From NCBI RefSeq assembly GCF_002684405.1, contig NZ_NYVD01000101.1:1-49048 (forward strand): a stretch of DNA of 49,048 nt, in the 5' to 3' direction. Within the stretch, counting starts at the first letter, position 1, and the number at the start of each line of letters is the position of its first letter. The notes under the pieces are model-generated. The model made no database searches and was not told where the DNA came from. It saw only the letters and a list, made by a program, of their open reading frames with translations. The stretch comes from Parvibaculum sp. Lineage in GTDB: Bacteria; Pseudomonadota; Alphaproteobacteria; Parvibaculales; Parvibaculaceae. The position numbers were made by a program, and so were the translations under genes. This document shows, piece after piece, positions 1-9,568 of this stretch.

Positions 1-30
1 CCAGCCAGTACCCGCCTCCCAGCAGCCGCC

Positions 31-822
31 TTAGCGGGCGCGGCCCAGCCGGGCCTCGGCCAGTTGCATCGCCTTTTCGGGACGGCCCTGGTCGAGCGCC
101 TGTTTGAGATTTACCGCCGACTGCCCCGGCAGCCGCTCCATCGCATTCGCGGGCCGGCGCGCCACCACCATATCGAGCAGCTCGGCGGCACGGCGCCTGT
201 GCGCGTCGCCGTCGAGGCCCAGCAACTGGACCGCATATTGATAGGCAATGGAGATGTTGCCCGGGTCGATAGAGAGCGCGCGTTCATAGGCCTGCTGGCC
301 GGCCTTGACCGACGCGCCGTAGATCGCCTCGCCGATAGAGCCGCCCGCATAGGCGATCTGGAGGTTCCACCCGCCCAGCGCCGCATGCGCCCACGGGCTG
401 TCGGGCGCCAGTTTCAGGGCGATGTCGATATGCTTGCGGGCTTCCTCGCCCAGCCCCTGCATATGCGCTTCGAGGCCGCCTTCGCTGCGGGCCACGAAGC
501 CCAGCGCGATGGCCAGCGCCAGATGCGCCTCGGGGCTGTCCGGCGCGCCGGCCACGGCCTTTCGCGCATCCGCCAGCGCGGTCCGATAGCATTCGAGGCG
601 GACCTTGTCCTTTTCCTCGATGAGATCGCCCCGGGCCATTTCGGCGTGGGCGGCGAGCGTATATCCCTCGGCGGTGCCGATTTCACGCGCGACCCCGGCG
701 GCGCGCGAAAAGGCGCCGTCGTCGAAGGCTGCGCGCGCGGCGTCGAGATCGCTCCACATGGCAGCGGCCGGCTGGGCCAACTGGGCCAGGACGAGGATCA
801 GCAATAAAGAGACCCATCTCAT
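31..822 (-). CDS. secreted TPR-repeat protein
   Basis: Predicted exported protein of 263 aa built mainly of tetratricopeptide-like helical repeats, a fold that usually mediates protein-protein contacts. The sequence opens with a basic residue and a hydrophobic stretch (LLLILVLAQLAQPAAA), which looks like a signal peptide. Alanine-rich repeats follow, with the typical pattern of 'A..L.PDSP.AH.ALG' and 'YERALSIDPGN'. I chose the ATG at 822 because a GAGGGAA ribosome site lies just upstream and the signal peptide begins there; an in-frame ATG at 861 would add 13 residues ahead of it. It lies downstream of lysK on the same strand but is separated from it by about 120 bp. The partner and process are unknown. 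Confidence 0.75.
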   Translation of the reverse strand: MRWVSLLLILVLAQLAQPAAAMWSDLDAARAAFDDGAFSRAAGVAREIGTAEGYTLAAHAEMARGDLIEEKDKVRLECYRTALADARKAVAGAPDSPEAHLALAIALGFVARSEGGLEAHMQGLGEEARKHIDIALKLAPDSPWAHAALGGWNLQIAYAGGSIGEAIYGASVKAGQQAYERALSIDPGNISIAYQYAVQLLGLDGDAHRRRAAELLDMVVARRPANAMERLPGQSAVNLKQALDQGRPEKAMQLAEARLGRAR

Positions 823-941
823 GCCGCATTTCCCTCGAAGCGCCGAAAGGTGAAATATCATACGGTATGATTGGTCTTTAGGGGGCTCCCGGCAAGCCTG
901 GATATGCGCCAGGGGCGCTATCCGGCCGGAATTTCGCGCGA

Positions 942-2567
942 TCAGCCTTTGGAAAGGTCTTCCCCGGCCAAGGCGCGGCGGATGAGGGCGACGCTCTCTT
1001 CCCGGCCGTAAAGCGCGATGAAGGAGCCGAAACGCGGTCCCTGCGTCTCGCCCAGCAGCACTTCGTAAAGCGCCTTGAACCAGTCGCGCAGCTTTTCGAA
1101 GCCATGCGTCTTGCCGATTTCATAGACCACGGTCTGGAAGGCTTCGGCGCCCGCATCGGAGGGCATCTCGTCCAGACGGTCCGCCAGATCGGCAAGCGCG
1201 ATCGCTTCCAGATCGCTCGGCTGCCGGTAGGTCTTGTTCGGCTTCACGAAGTCATGGAAGTAGTTGATCGCATAGCCGACCATATGGTCGAGACGCGGAT
1301 AGGTTTCCGGCGAGGCGTCCGGCGCATAGCGGCGGATGAACCCCCAGAGTACATCGTGGTCTTCCGAATGGCTCGCGCTCACCAGATTGAGCAGCAGCGA
1401 GAAAGAGACGGGCAGCTTTTCAGCCGGCGGGGTGCCTGCATGAATGTGCCAGGCCGCGGAGTTCAGCCGCGTGCGCAGATCCTGTTCCGGGAAGTTCACG
1501 ATCGAGGAAAGATACTCGTCCACATTCTTCGGAATGACGTCGAAATAGAGCTTCTTGCCGGAGCGCGGGCTCTGGAACATGAAATATTGCAGGCTTTCGG
1601 GGCTCGCATAGCGCAGCCAGTCATCCATGGAGATGCCGTTGCCCTTGGACTTCGAAATCTTCTTGCCTTCCTCGTCGAGGAAGAGCTCGTAGTTGAAGCC
1701 TTCCGGCGGCCTCTTGCCCAGCACGCGGCAGATCTTGGAGGCGAGCTTCACACTGTCGATCAGATCCTTGCCGGACATTTCGTAGTCGACATCGAGCGCG
1801 GCCCAGCGCATGGCCCAGTCGGCCTTCCATTGCAGCTTGCACTGGCCGCCCGTGACCGGCACTTCCACGATCTCGCCGGTATCCGGCTCCTCATAGGAGA
1901 CGGTGCCCTTTTCGGCATTGCGCTCGACGAGCGGCACGAGCAGCACATGGCCGGTGCGCGGGCTGACGGGCAGGATGGGGCTGTAGGTCTGCTGCCGCTC
2001 TTCGCGCAGGCTCGGCAGCATGATCTTCATGATCTCGTCGAACTTCTCGAGCACCTTCCTCAGGGTCTCGTCGAAACGGCCCGAGGTGTAGTAGTCGGTC
2101 GCGCTGGCGAATTCGTACTCGAAGCCGTAGCTGTCGAGGAAAGCGCGCAGCATCGCATTGTTGTGGTGACCGAAGCTCTCGAACTTGCCGAAGGGGTCCG
2201 GGATGCGCGTCAGCGGCATGTTGATGTAGCCGGCCAGCATCTCCTGGTTCGGGACATTGCCGGGCACCTTGCGCAGGCCGTCCATGTCGTCGGAGAAGCA
2301 CAACAGGCGCGTCGGCACGCCGGGCGCCAGCGTCTCGAAGGCATGGCGGACCATGGTCGTGCGGGCGACCTCGCCGAAAGTTCCGATATGGGGCAAGCCC
2401 GACGGGCCATAGCCCGTTTCGAACAGTACGGTGCGCGTCTCGCCGCCTTCTTTTTCCAGCCGGTCCACCAGTTTTCGCGCTTCCTCGAACGGCCAGGCTT
2501 TGGAAACCCTGGCTGCTTCAAGAATTTCGTCTTCACCGAATGTGGCCGGAAGTGTATCGGACGGCAT
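942..2567 (-). CDS. lysK: class I lysyl-tRNA synthetase
   Basis: Charges tRNA-Lys with lysine in the cytoplasm. This is the class I (archaeal-type) LysRS that many alphaproteobacteria use in place of the class II enzyme. The 541-aa protein has the HIGH-type motif as HIGT at residues 60-63 (context [11 protein letters not shown]) and the KMSKS-type motif as KISKS at 303-307 (context KKISKSKGN). Both belong to the class I Rossmann catalytic domain; the helical C-terminal part is the anticodon-binding cage. Length fits the family. It is divergent from the histidine kinase gene across about 140 bp. The start at 2567 follows a conserved-looking N-terminus, and no better upstream codon is seen. Confidence 0.96.
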   Translation of the reverse strand: MPSDTLPATFGEDEILEAARVSKAWPFEEARKLVDRLEKEGGETRTVLFETGYGPSGLPHIGTFGEVARTTMVRHAFETLAPGVPTRLLCFSDDMDGLRKVPGNVPNQEMLAGYINMPLTRIPDPFGKFESFGHHNNAMLRAFLDSYGFEYEFASATDYYTSGRFDETLRKVLEKFDEIMKIMLPSLREERQQTYSPILPVSPRTGHVLLVPLVERNAEKGTVSYEEPDTGEIVEVPVTGGQCKLQWKADWAMRWAALDVDYEMSGKDLIDSVKLASKICRVLGKRPPEGFNYELFLDEEGKKISKSKGNGISMDDWLRYASPESLQYFMFQSPRSGKKLYFDVIPKNVDEYLSSIVNFPEQDLRTRLNSAAWHIHAGTPPAEKLPVSFSLLLNLVSASHSEDHDVLWGFIRRYAPDASPETYPRLDHMVGYAINYFHDFVKPNKTYRQPSDLEAIALADLADRLDEMPSDAGAEAFQTVVYEIGKTHGFEKLRDWFKALYEVLLGETQGPRFGSFIALYGREESVALIRRALAGEDLSKG

Positions 2568-2711
2568 TTTTTGACCTGTGTGTAAGGACTTAATGCTTTG
2601 TCAAGCGCGCGGACCCTATGCTGACCTTTAAGTACAGTCAACGCGGCAGTGGGGACCTGCGCTATATGGGCGTATCCTGCATATGTATCGTTGAGCCGGA
2701 GAGCAAATAAG

Positions 2712-4574
2712 GTGAGCGCGCAAACCAGGGACGAAGAGCCCGAAGCGATGGAAATCCCCGCCATCCGTCGGCCCGCGGACATGACGGCGCGCCTCAATGC
2801 GGAACTTCTCCGCATCCTTTTCGGCCTCGGCGACAGCAGCAGCATCACGGTCCTTCTGGGGATCGTGGTGGTGGGGCTGGTTTTCGTTCCCTACTACGCC
2901 CCGATCTGGACGCTGCCGGCGGTCATCGCCGTGCAGGGCGTCGCGGAAATGCTCTTCTCCCGGGTCAAAAGAGGATTCCGGGAGGATGCAGAGGCCGTTG
3001 CCCATGCCTCGAAATGGGCGCAGCGCTATACGGCCGTCACGGCGCTCAGCGGATCGACATGGGGGCTGGCCGCCTGGCTCTGGCTCCCCCATGCGCCGCT
3101 CACGCATCAATTCTTCTTCACTTTCGTGCTGTCGGTCCTGTGCACGGCCACCGCCGTGACACGGGCCACCTATCCGCCTGCCGTGTTCGTCTATACGAGC
3201 TTCGTCGCAAGCCCGACCATCCTGCTGTTCGTGCTGCGCGGCGACGCCATCTCGGTCGCCATCTTCGTGCTTGCGCTGCTGTTCTTCGCAACGCTCGCGG
3301 GCTGGACGCGTCAGGTCCAGCACTCCTACCGGGAGGCGGTGCGGCTAAGACTCGAAAATGCCGATCTGCTGGAGCGCATGTCGCGCGCCCATGCCGCGGC
3401 GGACCAGAAGCGACGGGAGGCGGAACGGGCCAAAGCCGAGGCGCAGGCCGCCGCCGCCACGAAGGGCGCATTCCTCGACATGCTCGGCCATGAAGTGCGC
3501 GCGCCGCTCTCTTCCATGGCGCGCATGGCGGCGCAGCTGGGCAAGACCGCTCTCGACGGGAGCGCGCGAGGCCTGGCGAAAAGCATCGAAACGACCAGTC
3601 AGCTGCTTTCGCGGCTGTTCGACGACATGCTCGATTTTTCGCAGATGGAAACGCAAACCCTGACGCTGGCACCGCGCCAGCTCGACCCCTCCGAGCTGGC
3701 GCGCGACGTGGTGCGCGCCATGCGGGACGCGGCGTCGAAGAAAGGCCTGTCCCTCGAACTCGACCTCGCCACCGATATACCCGCGGTCATGACGGCCGAT
3801 CCGGACCGGCTGCGGCAGGTCCTGATCAACCTGATCGACAATGCGATCAAATTCACCGATCAGGGCGGCGTGGTCCTGCGCGCAGCGCGGGTGGAGGGGC
3901 CCGAGGATACGACGCTCCTGCGATTTTCGGTGACCGATACGGGGCCCGGCCTCAGCGAGGATATGCGCCAGCTTGTCTTCGACACCTTCGAGCGCGGTCC
4001 GCAGGAAAAGGCCGACAATGCCATGATCCACAGCGCGGGCCTCGGCCTCGGCCTGCCGATCTGCGACCGGCTGGTCCATCTGATGGGCGGCCAGATCGGC
4101 GTGGACAGCGTACCGGGCCTCGGCAGCACCTTCTGGTTCCTGTTGCCGCAGGAACCCGGCATGGCCGCCGAGTATCTCGCCACGCTCAACAGCGCGCGCA
4201 GCGGAGAGCAGCAAATATGGACCGCCCCGCTGCTGGACCACGGCATGCTGTACGAAATCGAGAACGGGATGGCCGGCGACGCCCTGACCGAATATCTGGT
4301 GGAGGGCCTCGAAAAGGTACTCGTCTTCCACCGCAATGTCTGCAGCGCGAAGACGACCCGCAATGCCGAAGCGTTGCGCGAAAGCGCCGCCGAACTGGCC
4401 AAGGCGGCGGAAAATCTCGGCCTTGCCGCCATCGCGGAAAACGCACATGCGATCGGGGAAGCACTGGACAAGGGTGAGGAAAAGGCCGCTTTCGCGAATG
4501 TGCCGCGTCTTGAACGGCAAATCACCGCCACCTGGCATGCGCTGGCGCAATCCTATCCCAGCCTGGGGGCCTGA
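2712..4574 (+). CDS. membrane sensor histidine kinase with HPt-like C-terminal domain
   Basis: Predicted inner-membrane sensor kinase of 620 aa. About five or six hydrophobic segments fill residues 30-190, followed by a helical linker rich in A, E, R and K that is probably a coiled coil. The dimerisation box carries the phospho-acceptor His260 (MLGHEVRAPL). The ATPase domain shows the N box (N377 in LINLIDNAIKF), the G1 motif DTGPGLS and the G2 motif GLGLGLPICDRL. The last ~110 residues resemble an HPt four-helix domain, but the position normally held by the phosphorylated His is Ala560. I prefer the GTG at 2712, preceded by GGAGAG, over an in-frame ATG at 2649 that adds a non-conserved-looking 21 residues. 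No response regulator is adjacent; signal and partner are unknown. Confidence 0.88.
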   Translation: MSAQTRDEEPEAMEIPAIRRPADMTARLNAELLRILFGLGDSSSITVLLGIVVVGLVFVPYYAPIWTLPAVIAVQGVAEMLFSRVKRGFREDAEAVAHASKWAQRYTAVTALSGSTWGLAAWLWLPHAPLTHQFFFTFVLSVLCTATAVTRATYPPAVFVYTSFVASPTILLFVLRGDAISVAIFVLALLFFATLAGWTRQVQHSYREAVRLRLENADLLERMSRAHAAADQKRREAERAKAEAQAAAATKGAFLDMLGHEVRAPLSSMARMAAQLGKTALDGSARGLAKSIETTSQLLSRLFDDMLDFSQMETQTLTLAPRQLDPSELARDVVRAMRDAASKKGLSLELDLATDIPAVMTADPDRLRQVLINLIDNAIKFTDQGGVVLRAARVEGPEDTTLLRFSVTDTGPGLSEDMRQLVFDTFERGPQEKADNAMIHSAGLGLGLPICDRLVHLMGGQIGVDSVPGLGSTFWFLLPQEPGMAAEYLATLNSARSGEQQIWTAPLLDHGMLYEIENGMAGDALTEYLVEGLEKVLVFHRNVCSAKTTRNAEALRESAAELAKAAENLGLAAIAENAHAIGEALDKGEEKAAFANVPRLERQITATWHALAQSYPSLGA

Positions 4575-4640
4575 CGCCCTCGCCGCTGCGCCGTCCGCCC
4601 GGTCATGGGCATTCCTCGCAGGGGCATGATATGACGAAGC

Positions 4641-7544
4641 ATGCCTTCCGACACGGACCCCGAATCGATGGAATTGCCGGATGTTCCTGCGCTGGTGCCG
4701 CTTTCAGGCGGCAGCGCGGGCGGCGCCGTGTCCGTGACGCCGGATGGCGAGATCGAGGAGCTTTCAGCCGAAGCGGCGCTGGCCCTGATCGAGCGGGAGC
4801 CCGTGATGCTGGTGCATGGCGGCTTTACCGCAAGACGGATCGCCCGCTCGCCGAATGTCCGCGATCCCCATTTCCGCGAAGCGGGGCCGCATGTCTTCGA
4901 CCTGCTGGAGCTCTTCGCCTTCACCTTCCCGGCGCAACCCTGCCTGCCGACGCCTGAGGGACTGTTCCGCGCCCTCGGCCTACCCTCCGCCGACACGCCG
5001 GAAGACCAGGCCATCAGGCTGCATGAGGCGGCGGCGCATATGCTGCGCATCCTTGCCAATCCGCGCCTGCCCGACCGGCCCTTCGCGGCACGCACCGCCT
5101 TTCGCATGGCCGAGGGCGGCTGGGCCTGGGGACCGGGCGTTCTCAACGCGATGAAGGATGTACTGGGGCGCGACGGCAAGCCGCCTGCCGGGCGCGGCTT
5201 CGATGTCTGGAACGAATTGCCCGAATGGGAGGACAAGCCGCCCCGGCCTGCGCCGGGCGTGCTCCCCGTCAGCGCAGAGGAAGCGCAGGAACGGCTGGCG
5301 GAACTAGCCGGACCGGACGCGGAAGCCCGGCCCGGCCAGAAGGATTTCGCCGCCACCGCCGCGCTCGCCTTCGCGCCGCGCAGCAAGACCGGCGAACCGG
5401 AAGTGGTGCTGGCGGAAGCCGGTACCGGCATCGGCAAAACCATCGGCTATATCGCGCCGGCAAGCCTTTGGGCGGAACGCAACCAGGGCACGGTGTGGAT
5501 TTCGACCTATACCAAGAACCTGCAACGCCAGCTCGATCAGGAACTCTCGCGGCTCTATCCCGATCCGGCGGAGAAGGCGCGCAAGGCGGTGGTCCGCAAG
5601 GGCCGGGAAAATTATCTCTGCCTGCTCAATTTCGAAGAGATCGCCGGCCGGGCGGCGCTGGGCGGCGGCGCGGTCACCATCGGCCTTGTCACGCGCTGGG
5701 CGCGGGCAAGCCGCGACGGCGACATGGTGGGGGGCGATTTCCCCGCCTGGCTCGGCCCAAGGCTCGCCAATATGGCGGGACGGGGCGGCGTGACGCTGAC
5801 CGACCGGCGCGGCGAATGCGTCTACAGCGCCTGTCCGCATTTCAGGAAATGTTTCATCGAGCGTGCGATCCGGAAAGCACGCCAGGCCGACATCGTGGTG
5901 GCAAACCATGCGCTCGTCATGCGGCAGGCCGCGCTCGACCTCGCCGCCTCCTTCGCGCCCCCGCAGAATACGCAGAAGGTCGAGGAGGCCGTCGCGGCGG
6001 GCGCCGAGGATGAAGAGCCCAGCGGGCGCGAGGCGCGGGGCCGTTTCGTCTTCGACGAGGGTCATCACATTTTCGAAGCGGCGGACAGCGCCTTTTCCTC
6101 CATCATTTCAGGGCTCGAAGCCGCGGAACTCCGGCGCTGGATCCGCGGCTCGGAAGGACAGAGGCGGCGGCGCGGACGCGGTATCCAGGAGCGTGTCGGC
6201 GATCTCATCGGCGAGAGCGAGACGGCGGAAGAGGCGCTCGACGCGCTGCTCTCCGCCGCCGCGGCATTGCCCGGCCCCGGCTGGACGACGCGGCTTGCAG
6301 ACGGCAGCCCGCGCGGCGCGGCGGAAGACTTTCTGACGCTGGTCCGCCAGCAGGTTCATGCGCGTGTGGAAGACGCCAATATCGGCTTTTCCCTCGAAGC
6401 GGAAACCTTTCCGCCGGTGGACGGGCTGGTAGACGCGGCCAAGAAACTGAGCGACGGGCTGGGACGAATTGCCGGGCCGATGCGGCTCATCTCCGACCGG
6501 CTGTGGGCGCGGCTCGACGACGAGGCGGACAAGCTCGACACCTCGCTGCGCATTCGCATGGATGCCGCCATACGCGGGCTCGACCGGCGCGCGCGCATTC
6601 ATATCCCCGCCTGGCAGAACATGCTGGCGAGCCTGGGCGGCACGACGCCGGAAGATTTCGTGGACTGGTTTTCCATCGAACGGCAATTCGGGCGCGAAAT
6701 GGATTTCGCCATGCACCGGCATTGGCGCGATCCGTCTCTTCCCTTCGCCGAAGCGGTGCTGGAACCTGCGCAGGGCGTGCTCATCACCTCCGCCACCTTG
6801 CGGGACGGCCTGCCGGAAACGGAAGACGCAGACGGGCATGCGGAGGACAGCTGGACCTCGGCGGAAGTACGCACCGGCGCAGGCCATCTCGTCGTCCCCG
6901 CCAAGCGCGCCTTCAGCCCCTCTCCCTTCGACTATGCCGCGCAGTCCCGCGTGCTGGTGGTGCGCGATGTGAACATCAACAAGGCGGACGAGCTTTCGGC
7001 GGCCTATCGCGAACTCTTCCGCGCCTCGGGCGGCGGCGCGCTCGGCCTTTTCACCGCCATCCATCGCCTGCGTGCCGTGCATGAACGGATCGGCGGGCCG
7101 CTCGGCGAAGCGGGGCTCAATCTTTATGCGCAGCATGTGGACATGCTCGACACGGGCACGCTGGTCGACATCTTCCGGGCGGAGCGCAATGCCTGCCTGC
7201 TGGGAACGGATGCCGTGCGCGACGGCGTGGACGTGCCCGGCGACAGCCTGCGCATGATCGTGTTCGACCGGACGCCCTGGCCGCGCCCGGATATTCTGCA
7301 CAAGGCACGGCGCGAGATTTTCGGCAAGGGCCGCTATGACGACATGCTGACGCGGCTGCGGCTGAAACAGGCTTTCGGGCGGCTGATCCGCCGGGCCGGC
7401 GACAGGGGCGTTTTCGTAACGCTGGATGCGCGCCTGCCGACACGGCTCACCACGGCCTTTCCGCCGGGCGTGGAAGTTCAGCGTGTGGGCCTTGCCGAGG
7501 CGATCGCGCAAGTGAAGGGCTTTATCGGCGCCGACGCGCCGTGA
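4641..7544 (+). CDS. ATP-dependent DNA helicase, DinG/Rad3 (XPD-like) family
   Basis: Superfamily 2 Fe-S helicase of 967 aa, expected to unwind DNA 5'-to-3' in repair or R-loop/G4 resolution. Walker A is AGTGIGKT (residues 260-267) and the DEAH-type box is DEGH (472-475). Four cysteines between them (C327, C393, C398, C404) are placed as in the 4Fe-4S domain of the DinG/XPD family. The C-terminal helicase half contains 'GTDAVRDGVDVPGDSLRMIVFDRTPW'-like and 'QAFGRLIRR' segments, matching motifs V and VI. About 250 residues precede Walker A, longer than E. coli DinG, and have no motif I recognise. This long N-terminal form is common in alphaproteobacteria. The start is the ATG at 4641; an in-frame ATG at 4668 is possible. 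Confidence 0.93.
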   Translation: MPSDTDPESMELPDVPALVPLSGGSAGGAVSVTPDGEIEELSAEAALALIEREPVMLVHGGFTARRIARSPNVRDPHFREAGPHVFDLLELFAFTFPAQPCLPTPEGLFRALGLPSADTPEDQAIRLHEAAAHMLRILANPRLPDRPFAARTAFRMAEGGWAWGPGVLNAMKDVLGRDGKPPAGRGFDVWNELPEWEDKPPRPAPGVLPVSAEEAQERLAELAGPDAEARPGQKDFAATAALAFAPRSKTGEPEVVLAEAGTGIGKTIGYIAPASLWAERNQGTVWISTYTKNLQRQLDQELSRLYPDPAEKARKAVVRKGRENYLCLLNFEEIAGRAALGGGAVTIGLVTRWARASRDGDMVGGDFPAWLGPRLANMAGRGGVTLTDRRGECVYSACPHFRKCFIERAIRKARQADIVVANHALVMRQAALDLAASFAPPQNTQKVEEAVAAGAEDEEPSGREARGRFVFDEGHHIFEAADSAFSSIISGLEAAELRRWIRGSEGQRRRRGRGIQERVGDLIGESETAEEALDALLSAAAALPGPGWTTRLADGSPRGAAEDFLTLVRQQVHARVEDANIGFSLEAETFPPVDGLVDAAKKLSDGLGRIAGPMRLISDRLWARLDDEADKLDTSLRIRMDAAIRGLDRRARIHIPAWQNMLASLGGTTPEDFVDWFSIERQFGREMDFAMHRHWRDPSLPFAEAVLEPAQGVLITSATLRDGLPETEDADGHAEDSWTSAEVRTGAGHLVVPAKRAFSPSPFDYAAQSRVLVVRDVNINKADELSAAYRELFRASGGGALGLFTAIHRLRAVHERIGGPLGEAGLNLYAQHVDMLDTGTLVDIFRAERNACLLGTDAVRDGVDVPGDSLRMIVFDRTPWPRPDILHKARREIFGKGRYDDMLTRLRLKQAFGRLIRRAGDRGVFVTLDARLPTRLTTAFPPGVEVQRVGLAEAIAQVKGFIGADAP

Positions 7545-7624
7545 GCATGGCGACGGGGAGCGACCTTGCCGCCGCCTGCATCAATCCGTAAGCTCCGCTC
7601 GCCCGATCAACCGTGAGGAAGCGC

Positions 7625-8035
7625 ATGTCCACGATCTCCCCCCAGCACGCCCTTATCTACATCATGGTCACCATGAGCGCCGTCGACCGCGCCATGAGCG
7701 ACAATGAACTGCAGGAGATCGGGAATATCGTGAAAACGCTGCCCATTTTCAGCAATTTCAGCGAGGAAAAGCTCATCCCCGTCGCCCGGGAATGCGCCTC
7801 GATCCTGCAGGAAGATGGCGGCCTCGACGCGGTTTTCGGGCTCGCCAAGGACGCGCTGCCGCATTATCTGCGCGAGACGGGCTATGCGGTTGCCGTGGAA
7901 ATCGCCAGCGCCGATATGAGCGTCAAGGCGGAGGAACTGCGCCTGTTGCAGATGCTGCGCGAGGCGCTGGGTGTGGACAAGCTGACCGCCGCCGCCATCG
8001 AGCGCGGCGCGCGCGCGCGCCATATGACCGAGTGA
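7625..8035 (+). CDS. TerB-family protein
   Basis: Small all-helical protein of 136 aa of the TerB (tellurite-resistance B-like) family. The name is historical: most stand-alone members have no demonstrated tellurite function. The family pattern is visible, with a hydrophobic helix (ALIYIMVTMSAVDR), an acidic turn 'AVDRAMSDNEL' and a second acidic turn 'ADMSVKAEEL', both placed where TerB folds bind metal ions. I take the ATG at 7625, with GAGGAAG immediately upstream; an in-frame GTG at 7613 would lengthen it by four residues. It follows the DinG-like gene by 80 bp on the same strand and may share its transcript. Confidence 0.82.
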   Translation: MSTISPQHALIYIMVTMSAVDRAMSDNELQEIGNIVKTLPIFSNFSEEKLIPVARECASILQEDGGLDAVFGLAKDALPHYLRETGYAVAVEIASADMSVKAEELRLLQMLREALGVDKLTAAAIERGARARHMTE

Positions 8036-8144
8036 ACTACGCGGCATTTCCTCGCAGGCTTGTGATCGCGGCTTCATTTTCGCAAGGCCGCGCGATCCTG
8101 TAACCTGTGCGCAGCGCAATGAGGCGCATCACGCACAGGTCCAG

Positions 8145-8972
8145 ATGAGCGAATTCCTGTCCCTCCACGAACCGCAACTGCGCCTTGCCGTCTTTGGCGG
8201 GGTGCTGCTTGCCATGGCGCTATGGGAGATATTCGCACCCCGGCGGCGGCTGTCCGCGCCGCGCTGGCACAGATGGACCACGAACCTGCTGCTGTCGGCG
8301 GGCGGTACGCTGCTTCTGCGCATTGCCGTGCCACTGCTGGCGGTGGGCGTGGCGCTGGAGGCGGAGCGGGCCGGCTTCGGGCTCTTCCACTGGCTGAGCG
8401 CGCCATGGCCGCTCGCCTTTATCCTCTCGTTTCTTGCGCTCGACCTTCTCGTCTATGCGCAGCATGTACTTTTCCATCATGTGCCGCTGTTCTGGCGGCT
8501 GCACCGGGTCCATCACGCCGATACCGATATCGACGTGACCACCGGCATCCGCTTTCATCCATTTGAAATTCTCGCCAGCATGGGCATAAAGATGGGCGCG
8601 GTGGCGCTTCTGGGAGCTCCGGCGGCGGCCGTCATCCTGTTCGAGGTGGTGCTGAACGCGACGGCCATGTTCAATCATGCCAATATCGAAATACCCGCCT
8701 GGGTAGACCGCTTGCTCAGGCTTGTCATCGTGACGCCGGACATGCACCGTGTGCATCATTCTGTGCGGCCCGAGGAGCACAACAGGAATTTCGGCTTCAA
8801 CCTGTCTGTCTGGGACCGGCTGTTTTCCACCTATCGGGCAGAGCCGCGGGAGGGGCACGAGAAAATGCATATCGGGCTTGCCGACTATCCGGCGCCAAAT
8901 CCTCAATATCTGGGCTGGAGCCTCTGGCTGCCCTTTGCCGGGCGCGCACCGCGCCGGGAGCGACATGTATGA
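8145..8972 (+). CDS. sterol desaturase / fatty acid hydroxylase family protein
   Basis: Integral membrane di-iron oxygenase-type protein of 275 aa. The histidine clusters that bind the two irons are present: H107xxxHH (QHVLFHH), H120xxHH (HRVHH) and H201xxHH (HRVHHS), followed by a conserved-type 'NFGFNLSVWDRLFSTY'. Three or four hydrophobic segments surround them. Family members hydroxylate or desaturate lipids such as sterols, carotenoids or fatty acids; the substrate cannot be read from the sequence. The stop codon overlaps the start of the downstream sixA gene (ATGA), so the two are probably translated together, although a functional link is not obvious. Confidence 0.92.
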   Translation: MSEFLSLHEPQLRLAVFGGVLLAMALWEIFAPRRRLSAPRWHRWTTNLLLSAGGTLLLRIAVPLLAVGVALEAERAGFGLFHWLSAPWPLAFILSFLALDLLVYAQHVLFHHVPLFWRLHRVHHADTDIDVTTGIRFHPFEILASMGIKMGAVALLGAPAAAVILFEVVLNATAMFNHANIEIPAWVDRLLRLVIVTPDMHRVHHSVRPEEHNRNFGFNLSVWDRLFSTYRAEPREGHEKMHIGLADYPAPNPQYLGWSLWLPFAGRAPRRERHV

Positions 8973-9490
8973 AACGCCTCTGCCTGCTTCGGCATGCCAA
9001 GTCCGACTGGTCGGACCCGGCCCGCGACGATTTCCACCGACCGCTGAACGAGCGCGGCGCCAAGGCGGCGGACTTCATGGCCAGCTATGTTGCGAGCTGC
9101 CCCTACCGCCCCGACACGGTGATCTGTTCCACCGCGACGCGCGCGCAGGACACCTGCGCACCGATGATGAAAGAACTGGGCGACGATGTGCCCGTGATCT
9201 ATCGCGAAGAGCTTTACCATGCGATGCCGGACCAGATGCTGGCGGAAATCCATCGCGCGCCCGACAGCGCGGATACGCTGCTGGTGATCGGACATAATCC
9301 CGGGCTCGTGCTGCTGGCCATGGCGCTGGCGGTCGATCCCGACGATGAAGTGTCGTTGCGCATTTCGCGCGGCGTGCCGACAGGCGGGTTCATCGTTTTC
9401 GATTTCGACATCGACCACTGGGCCGACCTCAAGGAAGGTAAGGGCACGCCCGTCTTCTTCGGCCGCCCGCGCGACCTGATGGCCGACTAA
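8969..9490 (+). CDS. sixA: SixA-type phosphohistidine phosphatase
   Basis: Histidine-phosphatase superfamily protein of 173 aa. The catalytic RHG-type motif is LLRHAKSDW with Arg8 and the phospho-accepting His9. The second arginine region is 'CSTATRAQDT' and the second histidine lies in 'LLVIGHNPGL'. This is the SixA branch, which removes phosphate from phosphohistidine, for example on HPt domains or the phosphotransferase protein NPr. Start and preceding stop overlap by four bases (ATGA). No phosphorelay partner is adjacent; the nearest kinase in the window is the HPt-tailed one at 2712-4574. The symbol reflects family membership only. Confidence 0.88.
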   Translation: MKRLCLLRHAKSDWSDPARDDFHRPLNERGAKAADFMASYVASCPYRPDTVICSTATRAQDTCAPMMKELGDDVPVIYREELYHAMPDQMLAEIHRAPDSADTLLVIGHNPGLVLLAMALAVDPDDEVSLRISRGVPTGGFIVFDFDIDHWADLKEGKGTPVFFGRPRDLMAD

Positions 9491-9523
9491 GCGAAGAGCT
9501 AACTCTCTGTTCTCTTTGATATC

Positions 9524-9567
9524 GCGATCCCGGACGGAAAACCGGTTCCCACTTTTCCTAGGATCGC
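9524..9567. repeat. palindromic dispersed-type intergenic repeat
   Basis: A 44-bp element bounded by perfect 7-bp inverted repeats, GCGATCC (9524-9530) and GGATCGC (9561-9567). A nested pair, GGAAAA (9536-9541) and TTTTCC (9553-9558), lies inside. The core AAAACCGGTTCCCACTTTTC is very like a short repeat that recurs between genes in many Rhizobiales genomes (recall, not a search). It fills the gap between convergent sixA and the solute-binding protein gene and could fold into a bulged hairpin that ends both transcripts. Only one copy is seen in this window. Confidence 0.6.
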
Positions 9568-9568
9568 T

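Noticed and set aside
1104-2585. 493-codon open frame antisense to lysK
   Set aside because: It is the complement of a GC-rich coding region. The translation is rich in H, R, A and G with no domain pattern, whereas the minus strand encodes a clear LysRS.
2606-2641. possible lysK promoter (TTGACT, 17-bp spacer, TAGGGT on the minus strand)
   Set aside because: The -10 is too poor to support a call; nearby TTGACA (minus strand, 2604-2599) would place the start at the first codon.
6108-7511. 467-codon open frame antisense to the DinG-like helicase
   Set aside because: Shadow of the helicase gene; no ribosome site or recognisable motif, and the composition is typical of antisense frames in GC-rich DNA.
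7613-8035. tellurite-resistance function for the TerB-like gene
   Set aside because: Only the TerB fold is supported; no terACDEZ partners are adjacent, and single TerB proteins are common without this role.
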